In this document: one piece after another, positions 54,243-61,483 of the stretch
Layout of the letters: each line of letters opens with the position of its first letter
Position numbering within the stretch: the stretch's first letter is position 1
Assembly: GCA_000719695.1 (NCBI GenBank)
Contig: JOHN01000013.1
Coordinates: 230,180-294,179 of the forward strand
Direction: 5' to 3'
DNA length: 64,000 nucleotides
DNA from: Streptomyces sp. NRRL F-6131
GTDB taxonomy: Bacteria > Actinomycetota > Actinomycetes > Streptomycetales > Streptomycetaceae
Program-made: the position numbers and the translations under genes
The notes under the pieces: generated by a model
The model's database searches: none
What the model was told of the DNA's origin: nothing
Seen by the model: the letters and a program-made list of their open reading frames with translations, nothing else

Positions 54243-55117
54243 ACGAGCGGAACCAACGAACGGACGGGCGCGAGAACGGGCGCACGGACGGGCGCACGGA
54301 ACACGCGTCCCGGCGGTTGATCGAGGACTACGCCCGGGGCGACACGGCCATCGCCGCGGACACCGTCTGGGCCCTGGAAGCCCACCTGGAGAACTGCGCG
54401 CCCTGCCGCAGCCGGCTGTCGGCCTCGGTCACCACCGGCGCGCCCGACATCGCCGCACTCGTCGACACCGTCCGGGCCGGTCTGGAACCACGACTGGACG
54501 CGGCCGTCGGGACACGCCCGCGGCGACGCCTCGTCGGATCGCTGCCGACCTGGCTGACGCCGGTCATGGCGCCGTGGCTGGCGATGACCGTCGCCGTCAC
54601 CCTGGTGGCGCTGCTGCTGGACGCCGTCGCGGCACCGACGTTCCTCGGCGGTACCTCTCCCGTGCTGCCGCTCGCACCGGTGCTGCCGCTGTTCGGCGTC
54701 GCCGCCTCCTGGTCGAGCGGACTCGACCCGGCGCACGAACTGACGGCCTCCACGGCCCGGGCCGGGCTGCCGCTGCTCCTGCGGCGCACCACGGCGGTCC
54801 TCCTCGTGGTCCTGCCCGCCCTCCTGCTCGGTGGACGGCTGACCGGGACCATGACCGCCGCGCAGTGGCTGCTGCCCTCACTGGCCTTCACCTCCACCGC
54901 CCTGGCGCTGGGCAGCGTGGTCGGCGTCACCCGAGCCGCCGTCGGGCTGATGGCCGTCTGGGGCGCCGTCGTCGTCGTCCCCGCCTGGGTCACCGGCAGC
55001 GTCCCCCCGGCCCTGCAGCCCTTGCTGCAGCCCGACCGGCTGCCCGTCTGGGGGCTGCTCCTCGCCCTCGCCACCGCCGCCGTGTTCGCCCGCAGGAACG
55101 CCTACTCGACGCTGTGA
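54239..55117 (+). CDS. Membrane anti-sigma factor with zinc-finger (ZAS-type)
   Basis: 292 residues from GTG 54239, overlapping the sigma gene by 4 bases. The N-terminal cytoplasmic domain (~30-75) has the HxxxCxxC zinc motif HLENCAPCRSRL. Then come six or so transmembrane segments (APWLAMTVAVTLVALLL, LPLAPVLPLFGVAASW, AVLLVVLPALLLGG). It probably binds the adjacent ECF sigma at the membrane and releases it on a signal. The larger than usual membrane domain may couple it to the downstream ABC transporter. Confidence 0.85.
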   Translation: MNERNQRTDGRENGRTDGRTEHASRRLIEDYARGDTAIAADTVWALEAHLENCAPCRSRLSASVTTGAPDIAALVDTVRAGLEPRLDAAVGTRPRRRLVGSLPTWLTPVMAPWLAMTVAVTLVALLLDAVAAPTFLGGTSPVLPLAPVLPLFGVAASWSSGLDPAHELTASTARAGLPLLLRRTTAVLLVVLPALLLGGRLTGTMTAAQWLLPSLAFTSTALALGSVVGVTRAAVGLMAVWGAVVVVPAWVTGSVPPALQPLLQPDRLPVWGLLLALATAAVFARRNAYSTL

Positions 55118-55212
55118 AGCCTCCGAACTCCATGACACCCGCGCCACCCATGGCATCTGTGACACCCGTGCCACCCGTGCCACCACTGACGACCCTCGAA
55201 AGGGACCACCGC

Positions 55213-56022
55213 ATGGCGCCCACCACGAGCGCGGCCGACACCGCGCCGAAGACCTACGCCTGGGAGATCCGGGCCGACGGACTGAGAGTCCGCGTCGGAC
55301 GGAAGAAGATGGCCGTCGACGGCCTCGACCTCTCCCTCGGCATCGGCACCCACGGTCTCCTGGGTCCCAACGGAGCGGGCAAGACCACCCTGATCCGGAC
55401 CCTGGCCACCGTGCTGCGCCCCACCGAGGGCCGACTGGAGCTGCTCGGCACCTCCGTCGGCGCGCTGGGCGAGTACCGCGCCCTGCGGCGCCGGATCGGC
55501 TACCTGCCGCAGGACTTCGGCTACTACAAGCGCTTCACGGTGCGCGAGTTCGTCGAGTACATGGCCTGGCTGAAGGAGGTGCCGAAGGCGGCCGTCCCGG
55601 GCGCCGTCCAACGGGCCGTCGAACGGGTGGGCCTGGCGGACCGCGCCGACCACCGGATGAGGACGCTGTCCGGCGGCATGGTGCGGCGGGCCGGCATCGC
55701 CCAGGCCATCGTCAACGACCCAGCGGTGCTGCTGCTGGACGAGCCGACGGCCGGCCTGGACCCGGCCCAGCGGCTGCGCTTCCGCGAGCTGCTGCAGGAG
55801 CTCGGCCACGACACCTGCGTGCTGGTCTCCACCCATCTGGTCGAGGATGTCGCGGCGGCCTGCTCCGACGTGGTGCTCTTCGCCGAGGGCCGCCTGGTCT
55901 TCCAGGGCACGCCGGACGACCTGGCCGCGGCGGGCGGCTCCGAGCACCCGGGGGACAGCCCCCTGGAGCGCGGCTACTCGGCGCTGCTCAGCACCTCCGG
56001 CCGGCCGGGAGGCACCTGGTGA
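55213..56022 (+). CDS. ABC transporter ATP-binding protein
   Basis: 269 residues from ATG 55213 (AAAGGGA upstream). Walker A HGLLGPNGAGKTTLI, Q-loop YLPQDFGYY, signature LSGGMVRR and Walker B AVLLLDEPTAGLDP followed by the H-loop STHLVED are all present. It belongs to the CcmA/NatA-like drug or lipid exporters. It energises the membrane proteins encoded directly downstream. An upstream in-frame extension is Pro-rich and not conserved. Confidence 0.95.
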   Translation: MAPTTSAADTAPKTYAWEIRADGLRVRVGRKKMAVDGLDLSLGIGTHGLLGPNGAGKTTLIRTLATVLRPTEGRLELLGTSVGALGEYRALRRRIGYLPQDFGYYKRFTVREFVEYMAWLKEVPKAAVPGAVQRAVERVGLADRADHRMRTLSGGMVRRAGIAQAIVNDPAVLLLDEPTAGLDPAQRLRFRELLQELGHDTCVLVSTHLVEDVAAACSDVVLFAEGRLVFQGTPDDLAAAGGSEHPGDSPLERGYSALLSTSGRPGGTW

Positions 56023-57419
56023 GCGCGCGCGTCCTGGGAATCGAGCTGAGGCGTTCCGCCGCCCCGTGGCCCGGCCTCGTCGTGCTGGGTGCCAGCCTGG
56101 CGGTGTTCTTCCTGATCGACGGGATCTGGTGGAAGGGCACCGCGGGGTGGACGGCCCAGTGGACCTCCATGGCCATGTGGACCCGCTACCTGCTGGGTTT
56201 CTGGTGGCCGCTCGTGGTCGGCACGGGCGCGGTGTACGGCCTGCGCGAGTCCCGCTCGCGGATGGCCGAACTGCTGACCACCACACCACGGCCGGCCTGG
56301 CGCCGGGCAGCGCTGCCGGCCGGCGCCATGGCGCTCGCGGCGGCCTCGGGCTTCGGCCTCCTGGTCCTCGTGGGCGGGGTCCAGGTGGCGCTCGGCCCGA
56401 CCACCTACACCTCGCTCGGCTGGCTGCCGATCTCGCTCGTGGCGGCGCTGGCCCTGGTCGCGGGGGCCGTTTTCGGCATGGGCGTCGGGCGGGCCCTGCC
56501 CCACGTCCTCACCCCGCCGGCCCTGGTGGTGCTCACCCTCATGCTGACCGGCCTGCTCCTGCGGCAGACCGGTGACGGCGCGGTGCCGTCCGGCCCCGCG
56601 CCGAACCGGCTCGCCCAGCTGTCCCCGGTGACGGTGGAGCCGCGGGAGATGCTGCTGACCCTGTCCGGCTCGGTGCACCTCGGCCAGGCGCTCTGGCTGC
56701 TCGGCCTGCTCGGCACCGGCTTCGCCCTGCTGTCGGCCGTCACCCGGCGGGCCCGGCTGCTCGCGGTGGTCCCCGTCCTGGTGGGCGCCGCCCTGGCCCT
56801 GCTGGTCCTGCCGGCGGCGGCGCGCGACAGCTACGTCGTGGACCGGGCCGCCGCGGCCCCGGTCTGCGAAGGGCCGGTCTGCGTGACGCGGGCCAACCGC
56901 GACCGCCTGCCCGAGCTGGCGCTGCGCGGCCAGGAGGCGCTTCGCGTGCTGCGGGGCGTCCTGGGCGACCGGGCACCGACCTCGGTGCGGGAGGACACCC
57001 GGCTGCGCGCGCTCGGCGAGGAACGCACGATCTCCGGCGACGTGGTGCTGGTCGACTTCGACGAGCGGCTGCTCGTGGGGGCCTCGGGGGAGCGGCTGAC
57101 CCGGGTGCTGATCGGTCAGGGGCTGGCCCCGAGCTGCCGCGGGCGCAGCGACCGCGAGGGCGGGGGAGCGGACGGCGTCGCGCTGCAGAGCATCGCCGTG
57201 AGCTGGGCGCTGCACGACTCCGCGCTCCAACCGCTGGAGGCGCGGGACGGCGACGTGTACGCCAAGGAGACCTGGGCGGACGCCGACGTGGCCTGGCAGC
57301 GGTTGACGGCGCTGCCGCCGGCCGAGCAGCGCGCGCGGATGCTCGAAACGCGGGCCACCGCCCTCGCCTGCACGGGGTACCTCCAGGTGCCGGCGCTGGC
57401 GGGGAAGGCCGCCCGATGA
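56019..57419 (+). CDS. ABC transporter permease with large C-terminal domain
   Basis: 466 residues from GTG 56019, overlapping the ATPase stop. About seven hydrophobic segments occupy residues 18-275 (GLVVLGASLAVFFLIDGIWW, ALVVLTLMLTGLLL, LLAVVPVLVGAALALLVL). They are followed by a ~190-residue soluble domain with CEGPVCVTR and other cysteines (LAPSCRGRS, ALACTGYL), probably extracytoplasmic. Its central part (PELALRGQEALRVLRGVLG) looks like a folded helical domain of unknown role. It likely works with the ATPase as an exporter or sensor. Confidence 0.8.
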   Translation: MSARVLGIELRRSAAPWPGLVVLGASLAVFFLIDGIWWKGTAGWTAQWTSMAMWTRYLLGFWWPLVVGTGAVYGLRESRSRMAELLTTTPRPAWRRAALPAGAMALAAASGFGLLVLVGGVQVALGPTTYTSLGWLPISLVAALALVAGAVFGMGVGRALPHVLTPPALVVLTLMLTGLLLRQTGDGAVPSGPAPNRLAQLSPVTVEPREMLLTLSGSVHLGQALWLLGLLGTGFALLSAVTRRARLLAVVPVLVGAALALLVLPAAARDSYVVDRAAAAPVCEGPVCVTRANRDRLPELALRGQEALRVLRGVLGDRAPTSVREDTRLRALGEERTISGDVVLVDFDERLLVGASGERLTRVLIGQGLAPSCRGRSDREGGGADGVALQSIAVSWALHDSALQPLEARDGDVYAKETWADADVAWQRLTALPPAEQRARMLETRATALACTGYLQVPALAGKAAR

Positions 57420-57982
57420 GCTGGCTGGTGCTGTACGCCCGTTCACGGCAGGTGCCCGTCTCGGCCGCCGCGGTCGCGCTCGTCACGCTGGCGGTGTGCG
57501 TGCTCCACAGTCCGGGCACGGTGGACCCGGGGATGGCGGTCCTGGTGCTCACCGCGAACGTCGCGGCCGGGTCCGTCGGGCTCGGCGGGCGGGACGTCGT
57601 GCTGGAGCGCACGGCCGCGATCCGGTGGGTGCCCCGCCGGGCGGCGCACGTGCTGCTGATCGGCGGCTGCGCCGGTGCGGCACTGCTGGCGGCCCGGGCG
57701 ACGGGAGTGGACCTCGCACCCGCCGAGCTCGTCGTCCGGGGCAGTGCAGGTCTGGTCGGCCTGGCCGCGCTCGGGGCGGCGCTGTGCGGCGCACAGTTCG
57801 CCTGGACCCTGCCGACCGGCTGGCTCGCGCTCACCCTCCTCGTCCCGGCACGGGGCGGCACCGTGGGGGAGGTGCTCAGCTGGATGATCTTCCCCGCGGG
57901 CACGACGGCGTCCAGCTGGACCGCGGCGGTCCTGCTGGTGACCGGCACGGCGGTGTACGCCATGGCCGGGCCGAGGCGGTGA
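57416..57982 (+). CDS. Membrane protein, probable ABC-transporter partner
   Basis: 188 residues from ATG 57416, overlapping the permease stop by 4 bases. About six transmembrane segments (SAAAVALVTLAVCVLHS, AHVLLIGGCAGAALLAARA, GWLALTLLVPARGG) with short loops. No recognisable family motif. The overlaps imply that it forms a complex with the ATPase and permease of this operon. Confidence 0.8.
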   Translation: MSWLVLYARSRQVPVSAAAVALVTLAVCVLHSPGTVDPGMAVLVLTANVAAGSVGLGGRDVVLERTAAIRWVPRRAAHVLLIGGCAGAALLAARATGVDLAPAELVVRGSAGLVGLAALGAALCGAQFAWTLPTGWLALTLLVPARGGTVGEVLSWMIFPAGTTASSWTAAVLLVTGTAVYAMAGPRR

Positions 57983-58025
57983 CGGGCGCGCCGCCGGCCG
58001 TCCTCAGGGGGTGAGCGTCACCGGG

Positions 58026-58253
58026 TCAGAGGGTGTACATCGCGCTGTAGGGCGGGGTGACGCGTTCCTGCCGTGACCCGAAGTCGACGAGGACGGCGAT
58101 GTCGCCGTCGCCCTCGACACCGATGACACGGCCGAGGCCGTACCGGTCGTGGGTGACCCGGTCGCCGACGGTGAAGTGCTTGCGGGGTGCCTCCACCGGA
58201 GCCTTGAAGGGGCTGTTGGGCAGGGGGCGGCGAGCTGCTGAATAATTCGTCAT
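58026..58253 (-). CDS. 75-aa PcrA/UvrD-tail-like (Tudor/CarD-like) protein
   Basis: 75 residues from ATG 58253 with GGTGGGG directly upstream. The core HFTVGDRVTHDRYGLGRVIG, with DFGSRQERVTPPYSAMYTL after it, closely resembles the C-terminal Tudor-like domain of PcrA/UvrD helicases, which binds RNA polymerase. The helicase body is absent, so this is a free-standing domain. It is divergent from the cold-shock gene. A role at RNA polymerase is inferred. Confidence 0.8.
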   Translation of the reverse strand: MTNYSAARRPLPNSPFKAPVEAPRKHFTVGDRVTHDRYGLGRVIGVEGDGDIAVLVDFGSRQERVTPPYSAMYTL

Positions 58254-58404
58254 CCCCACCAGTATGCGCCGGAAACCCCGGGAGGGAACCCTTTTCGGCG
58301 CATGGGAGTTCGAACGGACCGTAATCCCGCAGGTGGACCCGGTCCGCGCCCGGGCGGGTCGGACGGGCGCGCGGGATTGCCCGCGCGCCCTCTCCGTCGC
58401 GGGA

Positions 58405-58442
58405 CGGTCGGGGGTGACGGTCGACACCGTCACCCCCGACCG
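58405..58442. repeat. Long perfect hairpin between divergent genes
   Basis: Perfectly complementary 17-base arms (58405-58421 and 58426-58442) with a 4-base loop lie about 150 bases upstream of both divergent starts. The location is odd for a terminator. The rest of 58254-58586 has no recognisable feature. Confidence 0.7.
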
Positions 58443-58586
58443 GCGTCCCGGACGGCCCCGGGGCGGCATCAACCGCCGTGTCCCCGGGGCTCGTTGGCGG
58501 TCGCGGCGGGTCGGGCCGGACGGGCCCCGGAGGGCTTTCAAAAAAATCGGGGGCGAAATATCCGCCCGCGACGCCCCCGGGCCTGC

Positions 58587-58592
58587 TAGAGT
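58587..58592 (+). promoter_or_regulatory. Probable -10 box of cold-shock gene promoter
   Basis: TAGAGT matches the vegetative -10 hexamer and lies ~160 bases upstream of the cold-shock start, giving a long leader as is usual for csp genes. A -35 box is not clear. Confidence 0.5.
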
Positions 58593-58629
58593 CGACCTAG
58601 TTGCAGTAGTGGTTCCCATGAACTTTGTG

Positions 58630-58660
58630 TGCGCCTGCTGATGTTTCGCAGGCGCATTTT
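58630..58660 (+). terminator. Terminator-like hairpin in the cold-shock leader
   Basis: TGCGCCTGC (58630-58638) pairs perfectly with GCAGGCGCA (58648-58656), followed by TTTT-G-TTT. It lies in the leader between promoter and gene. It could attenuate transcription unless read through, for instance in the cold or with bound CspA. Confidence 0.7.
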
Positions 58661-58753
58661 TGTTTACCCGGCTCTTCCCCGGGTGGGTGCTTGTGCGGCG
58701 ACTCGGAGCATGCGCTGTGCGTGCCCCGGACAGCCTTTGAAGGAGAAATTTTT

Positions 58754-58957
58754 ATGGCTAATGGCACCGTGAAGTGGTTCAACTCGGAAAAGGGCTTCGG
58801 CTTCATCGAGCAGGACGGTGGCGGTCCGGACGTGTTCGCCCACTACTCGAACATCAACGCCAACGGCTTCCGTGAGCTGCTCGAGGGCCAGAAGGTCGAG
58901 TTCGACGTCACGCAGGGTCAGAAGGGCCCGCAGGCCGAGAACATTCGCCCGCTGTAG
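58754..58957 (+). CDS. cspA: Cold-shock protein (CspA family)
   Basis: 67 residues, standard length for actinobacterial Csp. The ATG at 58754 follows a strong AAGGAG. A five-stranded OB fold with RNP1 KGFGFIEQ and RNP2 VFAHYS binds single-stranded nucleic acid and melts mRNA structure. The leader is long and structured. A DEAD-box helicase follows after a terminator, a functional pairing of RNA chaperone and RNA helicase. Confidence 0.97.
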   Translation: MANGTVKWFNSEKGFGFIEQDGGGPDVFAHYSNINANGFRELLEGQKVEFDVTQGQKGPQAENIRPL

Positions 58958-58985
58958 TACTTCTGCCACGGCACCCGCCAAGCAG

Positions 58986-59027
58986 CGAGGGGCCCGCACC
59001 GCGTACACGCTCGGTGCGGGCCCCTCG
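58986..59027 (+). terminator. Terminator after cold-shock gene
   Basis: Perfectly complementary 16-base arms (58986-59001 and 59012-59027) with a 10-base loop, 29 bases after the stop codon. Confidence 0.8.
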
Positions 59028-59067
59028 GCATTGCGCCGCACCGGCGCCGCACGGCGTCGCAGCACGT

Positions 59068-59168
59068 CGCTGTTCAGCGCATCGCCGTTCAGCGCATCGC
59101 CGTTCAGCACATCGCGCCACGGCGCGCCCCCGGCCGTTCAGGCCCGTTTCGGCCGTTCAGGCCCGTTT
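59068..59168. repeat. 15-bp and 19-bp tandem repeats
   Basis: Three copies of CGCCGTTCAGCGCAT-type units (59068-59112) are followed by two copies of a 19-base unit CGGCCGTTCAGGCCCGTTT (59131-59168). They lie in the gap before the DEAD-box helicase gene. GTTCAG is common to both units. Confidence 0.85.
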
Positions 59169-59242
59169 CCTTGCGGTCTCCGCCGGTGCTCCGCGCCATG
59201 GAGCCTTCCTCGTGACGTGCCTCCCCGAGGAAGGTTTCCCGT

Positions 59243-60799
59243 ATGAGTCGCTCCAGCCGCTCGCCGTACCAGAACGCCAACTCCCGCTCCGCCGGCGGCT
59301 CCCGCTCGGGCGGTGGCTCCCGTTCCGGTGGCGGTGCCTTCTACGGCGCCCGGCCCGCCGGAGGCCGACCCTCCGGGGGCCGTCGCGCCCCCGGTCAGGG
59401 GTCGTCCGCGCCGGCCGAGTTCGCGATGCCGGTCAGCACCACCCCGGCCCTGCCCCCCGTCGAGTCCTTCGCCGAGCTGGACATGCCGAAGGCACTGCTG
59501 TCGGTGCTGACCCGCCAGGGCGTCACCGCGCCGTTCCCGATCCAGGCCGCGACGTTGCCGAACTCGCTGGCCGGCCGCGACGTCCTCGGCCGGGGCCGCA
59601 CCGGTTCGGGCAAGACCATCGCCTTCGGCCTCGCGGTGCTGGCCCGGACCGCCGGTCGCAGGGCCGAGGGCGGCCGCCCGCTGGCCCTGGTGCTGGTGCC
59701 CACCCGTGAACTCGCGCAGCAGGTCACCGAGGCCCTCACCCCCTACGCCCACGCGCTGCGGCTGCGGATGGCGACGGCGGTCGGCGGGATGTCGATCGGA
59801 CGCCAGGCCCAGACCCTGAACCGCGGGGCGGAGATCGTGGTGGCCACGCCCGGCCGGCTCAAGGACCTCATCCAGCGCGGCGCCTGCCGACTGGACGAGG
59901 TCGGCATCACGGTGCTCGACGAGGCCGACCAGATGGCCGACATGGGCTTCCTGCCGCAGGTCACCGAGCTCCTGGAGCAGGTCGCCGCGGGCGGCCAGAC
60001 GATGCTGTTCTCCGCCACCCTGGACCGCAATGTGGACCGGCTGGTGCGGCGTTTCCTGGACGACCCGGTCACCCACTCGGTGGACCCGTCGGCGGGCGCG
60101 GTGAGCACCATGGAGCACCACGTCCTGCACGTGCAGAACTTCGACAAGGGCGCCACCATCGCCCACATCGCCTCCCGCGAGGGCCGGGTGATCATGTTCA
60201 CCGACACCAAGGACGGCGCCGACCGCCTGGTGGCGGACCTGCTCGCGAACGGGGTGAAGGCCGCGGCCCTGCACGGCGGCAAGTCCCAGCCCCAGCGCAA
60301 CCGCACCCTGGACCAGTTCCGCACCGGCCAGGTCACGGCCCTGATCGCGACCAACGTCGCCGCCCGGGGCATCCACGTCGACGGCCTCGACCTGGTCGTC
60401 AACCTGGACCCGCCGACCGACCACAAGGACTACCTCCACCGGGGCGGCCGCACCGCCCGGGCCGGCGAGTCCGGCACCGTCGTCACGCTGGTCCTGCCCA
60501 ACCAGCGCCGCGCGATGACCCGTCTGATGGCGACGGCCGCCATCACTCCCGTCACCACCAGGGTCAACGCCGGCGACGAGGAGCTCGCCCGGATCACCGG
60601 CGCCCGGGTGCCCACCGGCGTCCCCACCGTGATCCCCGACCCCGTCGTCGAGCGGCCGCGGCGCAGCCCGTCCGCGAGCCGGGGCCACCGCGGCCGCTCC
60701 ACCCGCACGGCGGGCGAGACCCGGACCGGCTCCGGGCGCGACGCCCAGGGCTCCACCGGCCGCCGCCGCCCGAGCGGGCGCGCCACCCTCGTCGCCTAG
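59243..60799 (+). CDS. DEAD-box RNA helicase
   Basis: 518 residues from ATG 59243 (GAGGAAGG upstream). A Ser/Gly/Arg-rich N-terminal tail (1-55, SRSGGGSRSGGG repeats) may bind RNA. Core motifs: Q-motif region GVTAPFPIQ, motif I GRTGSGKT, Ia PTRELAQQ, II VLDEADQM, III SATLDR, V ATNVAARGIHVDG, VI HRGGRTARAG. The C-terminal tail is basic and Arg/Gly/Ser rich. It is an ATP-dependent RNA unwinding enzyme, probably helping ribosome assembly or mRNA decay in the cold. Confidence 0.96.
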   Translation: MSRSSRSPYQNANSRSAGGSRSGGGSRSGGGAFYGARPAGGRPSGGRRAPGQGSSAPAEFAMPVSTTPALPPVESFAELDMPKALLSVLTRQGVTAPFPIQAATLPNSLAGRDVLGRGRTGSGKTIAFGLAVLARTAGRRAEGGRPLALVLVPTRELAQQVTEALTPYAHALRLRMATAVGGMSIGRQAQTLNRGAEIVVATPGRLKDLIQRGACRLDEVGITVLDEADQMADMGFLPQVTELLEQVAAGGQTMLFSATLDRNVDRLVRRFLDDPVTHSVDPSAGAVSTMEHHVLHVQNFDKGATIAHIASREGRVIMFTDTKDGADRLVADLLANGVKAAALHGGKSQPQRNRTLDQFRTGQVTALIATNVAARGIHVDGLDLVVNLDPPTDHKDYLHRGGRTARAGESGTVVTLVLPNQRRAMTRLMATAAITPVTTRVNAGDEELARITGARVPTGVPTVIPDPVVERPRRSPSASRGHRGRSTRTAGETRTGSGRDAQGSTGRRRPSGRATLVA

Positions 60800-60851
60800 G
60801 ACTACCGGGGCACGGGGACGGCGCCCCGGGCGGCTCCCGGCCCACACCGGG

Positions 60852-61031
60852 GGCCGCCCGGGCCGACCACGGACCGGCCCGTTCCAGCTGTCCGGCGAGG
60901 CGGAAGAGCAGCCCCTCGCGCCCGTGGGCGGCGGCGAACCGCACGCCGACCGGCCCCGTGTCGGCGTCGGCCGTCAGCGGCACGGACCTGGTGGCCGTGC
61001 CCGCCAGGTTGAACCGTGCGGGACAGCGCGT
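60852..61031 (-). pseudogene. Amidase C-terminal remnant
   Basis: The minus strand reads RFNLAGTATRSVPLTADADT followed by GPVGVRFAAAHGREG and LLFRLAGQLE. This is the characteristic last ~60 residues of amidase-signature enzymes (FNLAG...GLPVGVQF...LL.LA.QLE). The frame has no upstream body of the enzyme and no nearby stop. It is a deletion remnant adjoining the riboswitch region. Confidence 0.65.
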
Positions 61032-61106
61032 CGAGGACGGGCGCCGCGGTCCGCCGCCCGCTGACGGGCGGAGCGCCGTCCCGCCGGGGGGACGACGGGG
61101 AAAGCT

Positions 61107-61137
61107 TTGGCGAGCCGGCGGGGAAATCTTGTATCGT
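61107..61137 (+). promoter_or_regulatory. Possible promoter of the riboswitch transcript
   Basis: TTGGCG (61107-61112) and TATCGT (61132-61137), 19 bases apart, directly precede the riboswitch. Spacing is slightly long. Confidence 0.4.
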
Positions 61138-61146
61138 TCCTCGCGA

Positions 61147-61285
61147 ATCATCCAGAGGGGTGGAGGGACCGGCCCTACGAAGCCCCGGCAGCTCCCCGTT
61201 CGACCCGGCGTCCGAAGTACGCGCCGTGCCGTCCGGGATCAGTGCCAACTCCGGCCTGTCGCCAATGTGGCGCGGGAAAGATGAG
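61147..61285 (+). ncRNA. SAM-I (S-box) riboswitch
   Basis: The conserved 5' core ATCATCCAGAGGGGTGGAGG is followed by GACCGGCCC, ACGAAGCCCCGGCAGC, a variable arm, then GTGCCAACTCC and finally GGGAAAGATGAG. P1 pairs TCATC (61148-61152) with GATGA (61280-61284). This is the standard layout of S-adenosylmethionine riboswitches in actinobacteria. SAM binding would lower expression of the downstream transcript. A GAGGAG ribosome site overlaps the 3' edge of P1, suggesting control of translation of the small leader frame as well as possible transcriptional control. Confidence 0.92.
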
Positions 61286-61293
61286 GAGACACG

Positions 61294-61404
61294 GTGCTCT
61301 CTGTGCTGTCCTTCCCCCGGGCGCTTCCCGTCCCGGACCTTTCGCGTACCCGTCTCGTGCCCGGCGCAGGCAATCGGCCGACTTCTGCGGCCCGCCCTCG
61401 CTGA
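61294..61404 (+). CDS. Putative 36-aa leader peptide after the SAM riboswitch
   Basis: GTG 61294 lies 5 bases after GAGGAG (61283-61288), giving VLSVLSFPRALPVPDLSRTR and a short continuation to a TGA. No family is recognised. It could be a genuine leader peptide coupling the riboswitch to the IclR gene, or the decayed start of the gene originally controlled. Low confidence as a protein. Confidence 0.35.
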   Translation: MLSVLSFPRALPVPDLSRTRLVPGAGNRPTSAARPR

Positions 61405-61434
61405 CCACCCCCCGGCTCCCCGCGGGGGAGTCTC

Positions 61435-61463
61435 CGTGAGCAGGCCCCTGCGCGGCTCACGGG
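61435..61463 (+). terminator. Hairpin in the leader before the IclR gene
   Basis: CCGTGAGC and GCTCACGG form perfect 8-base arms with a 13-base loop, just after a GC-rich CTCCCC/GGGGAG stem. They may be part of the riboswitch expression platform; there is no T-run. Confidence 0.4.
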
Positions 61464-61483
61464 ATCTGAGACGGAGTACATCC

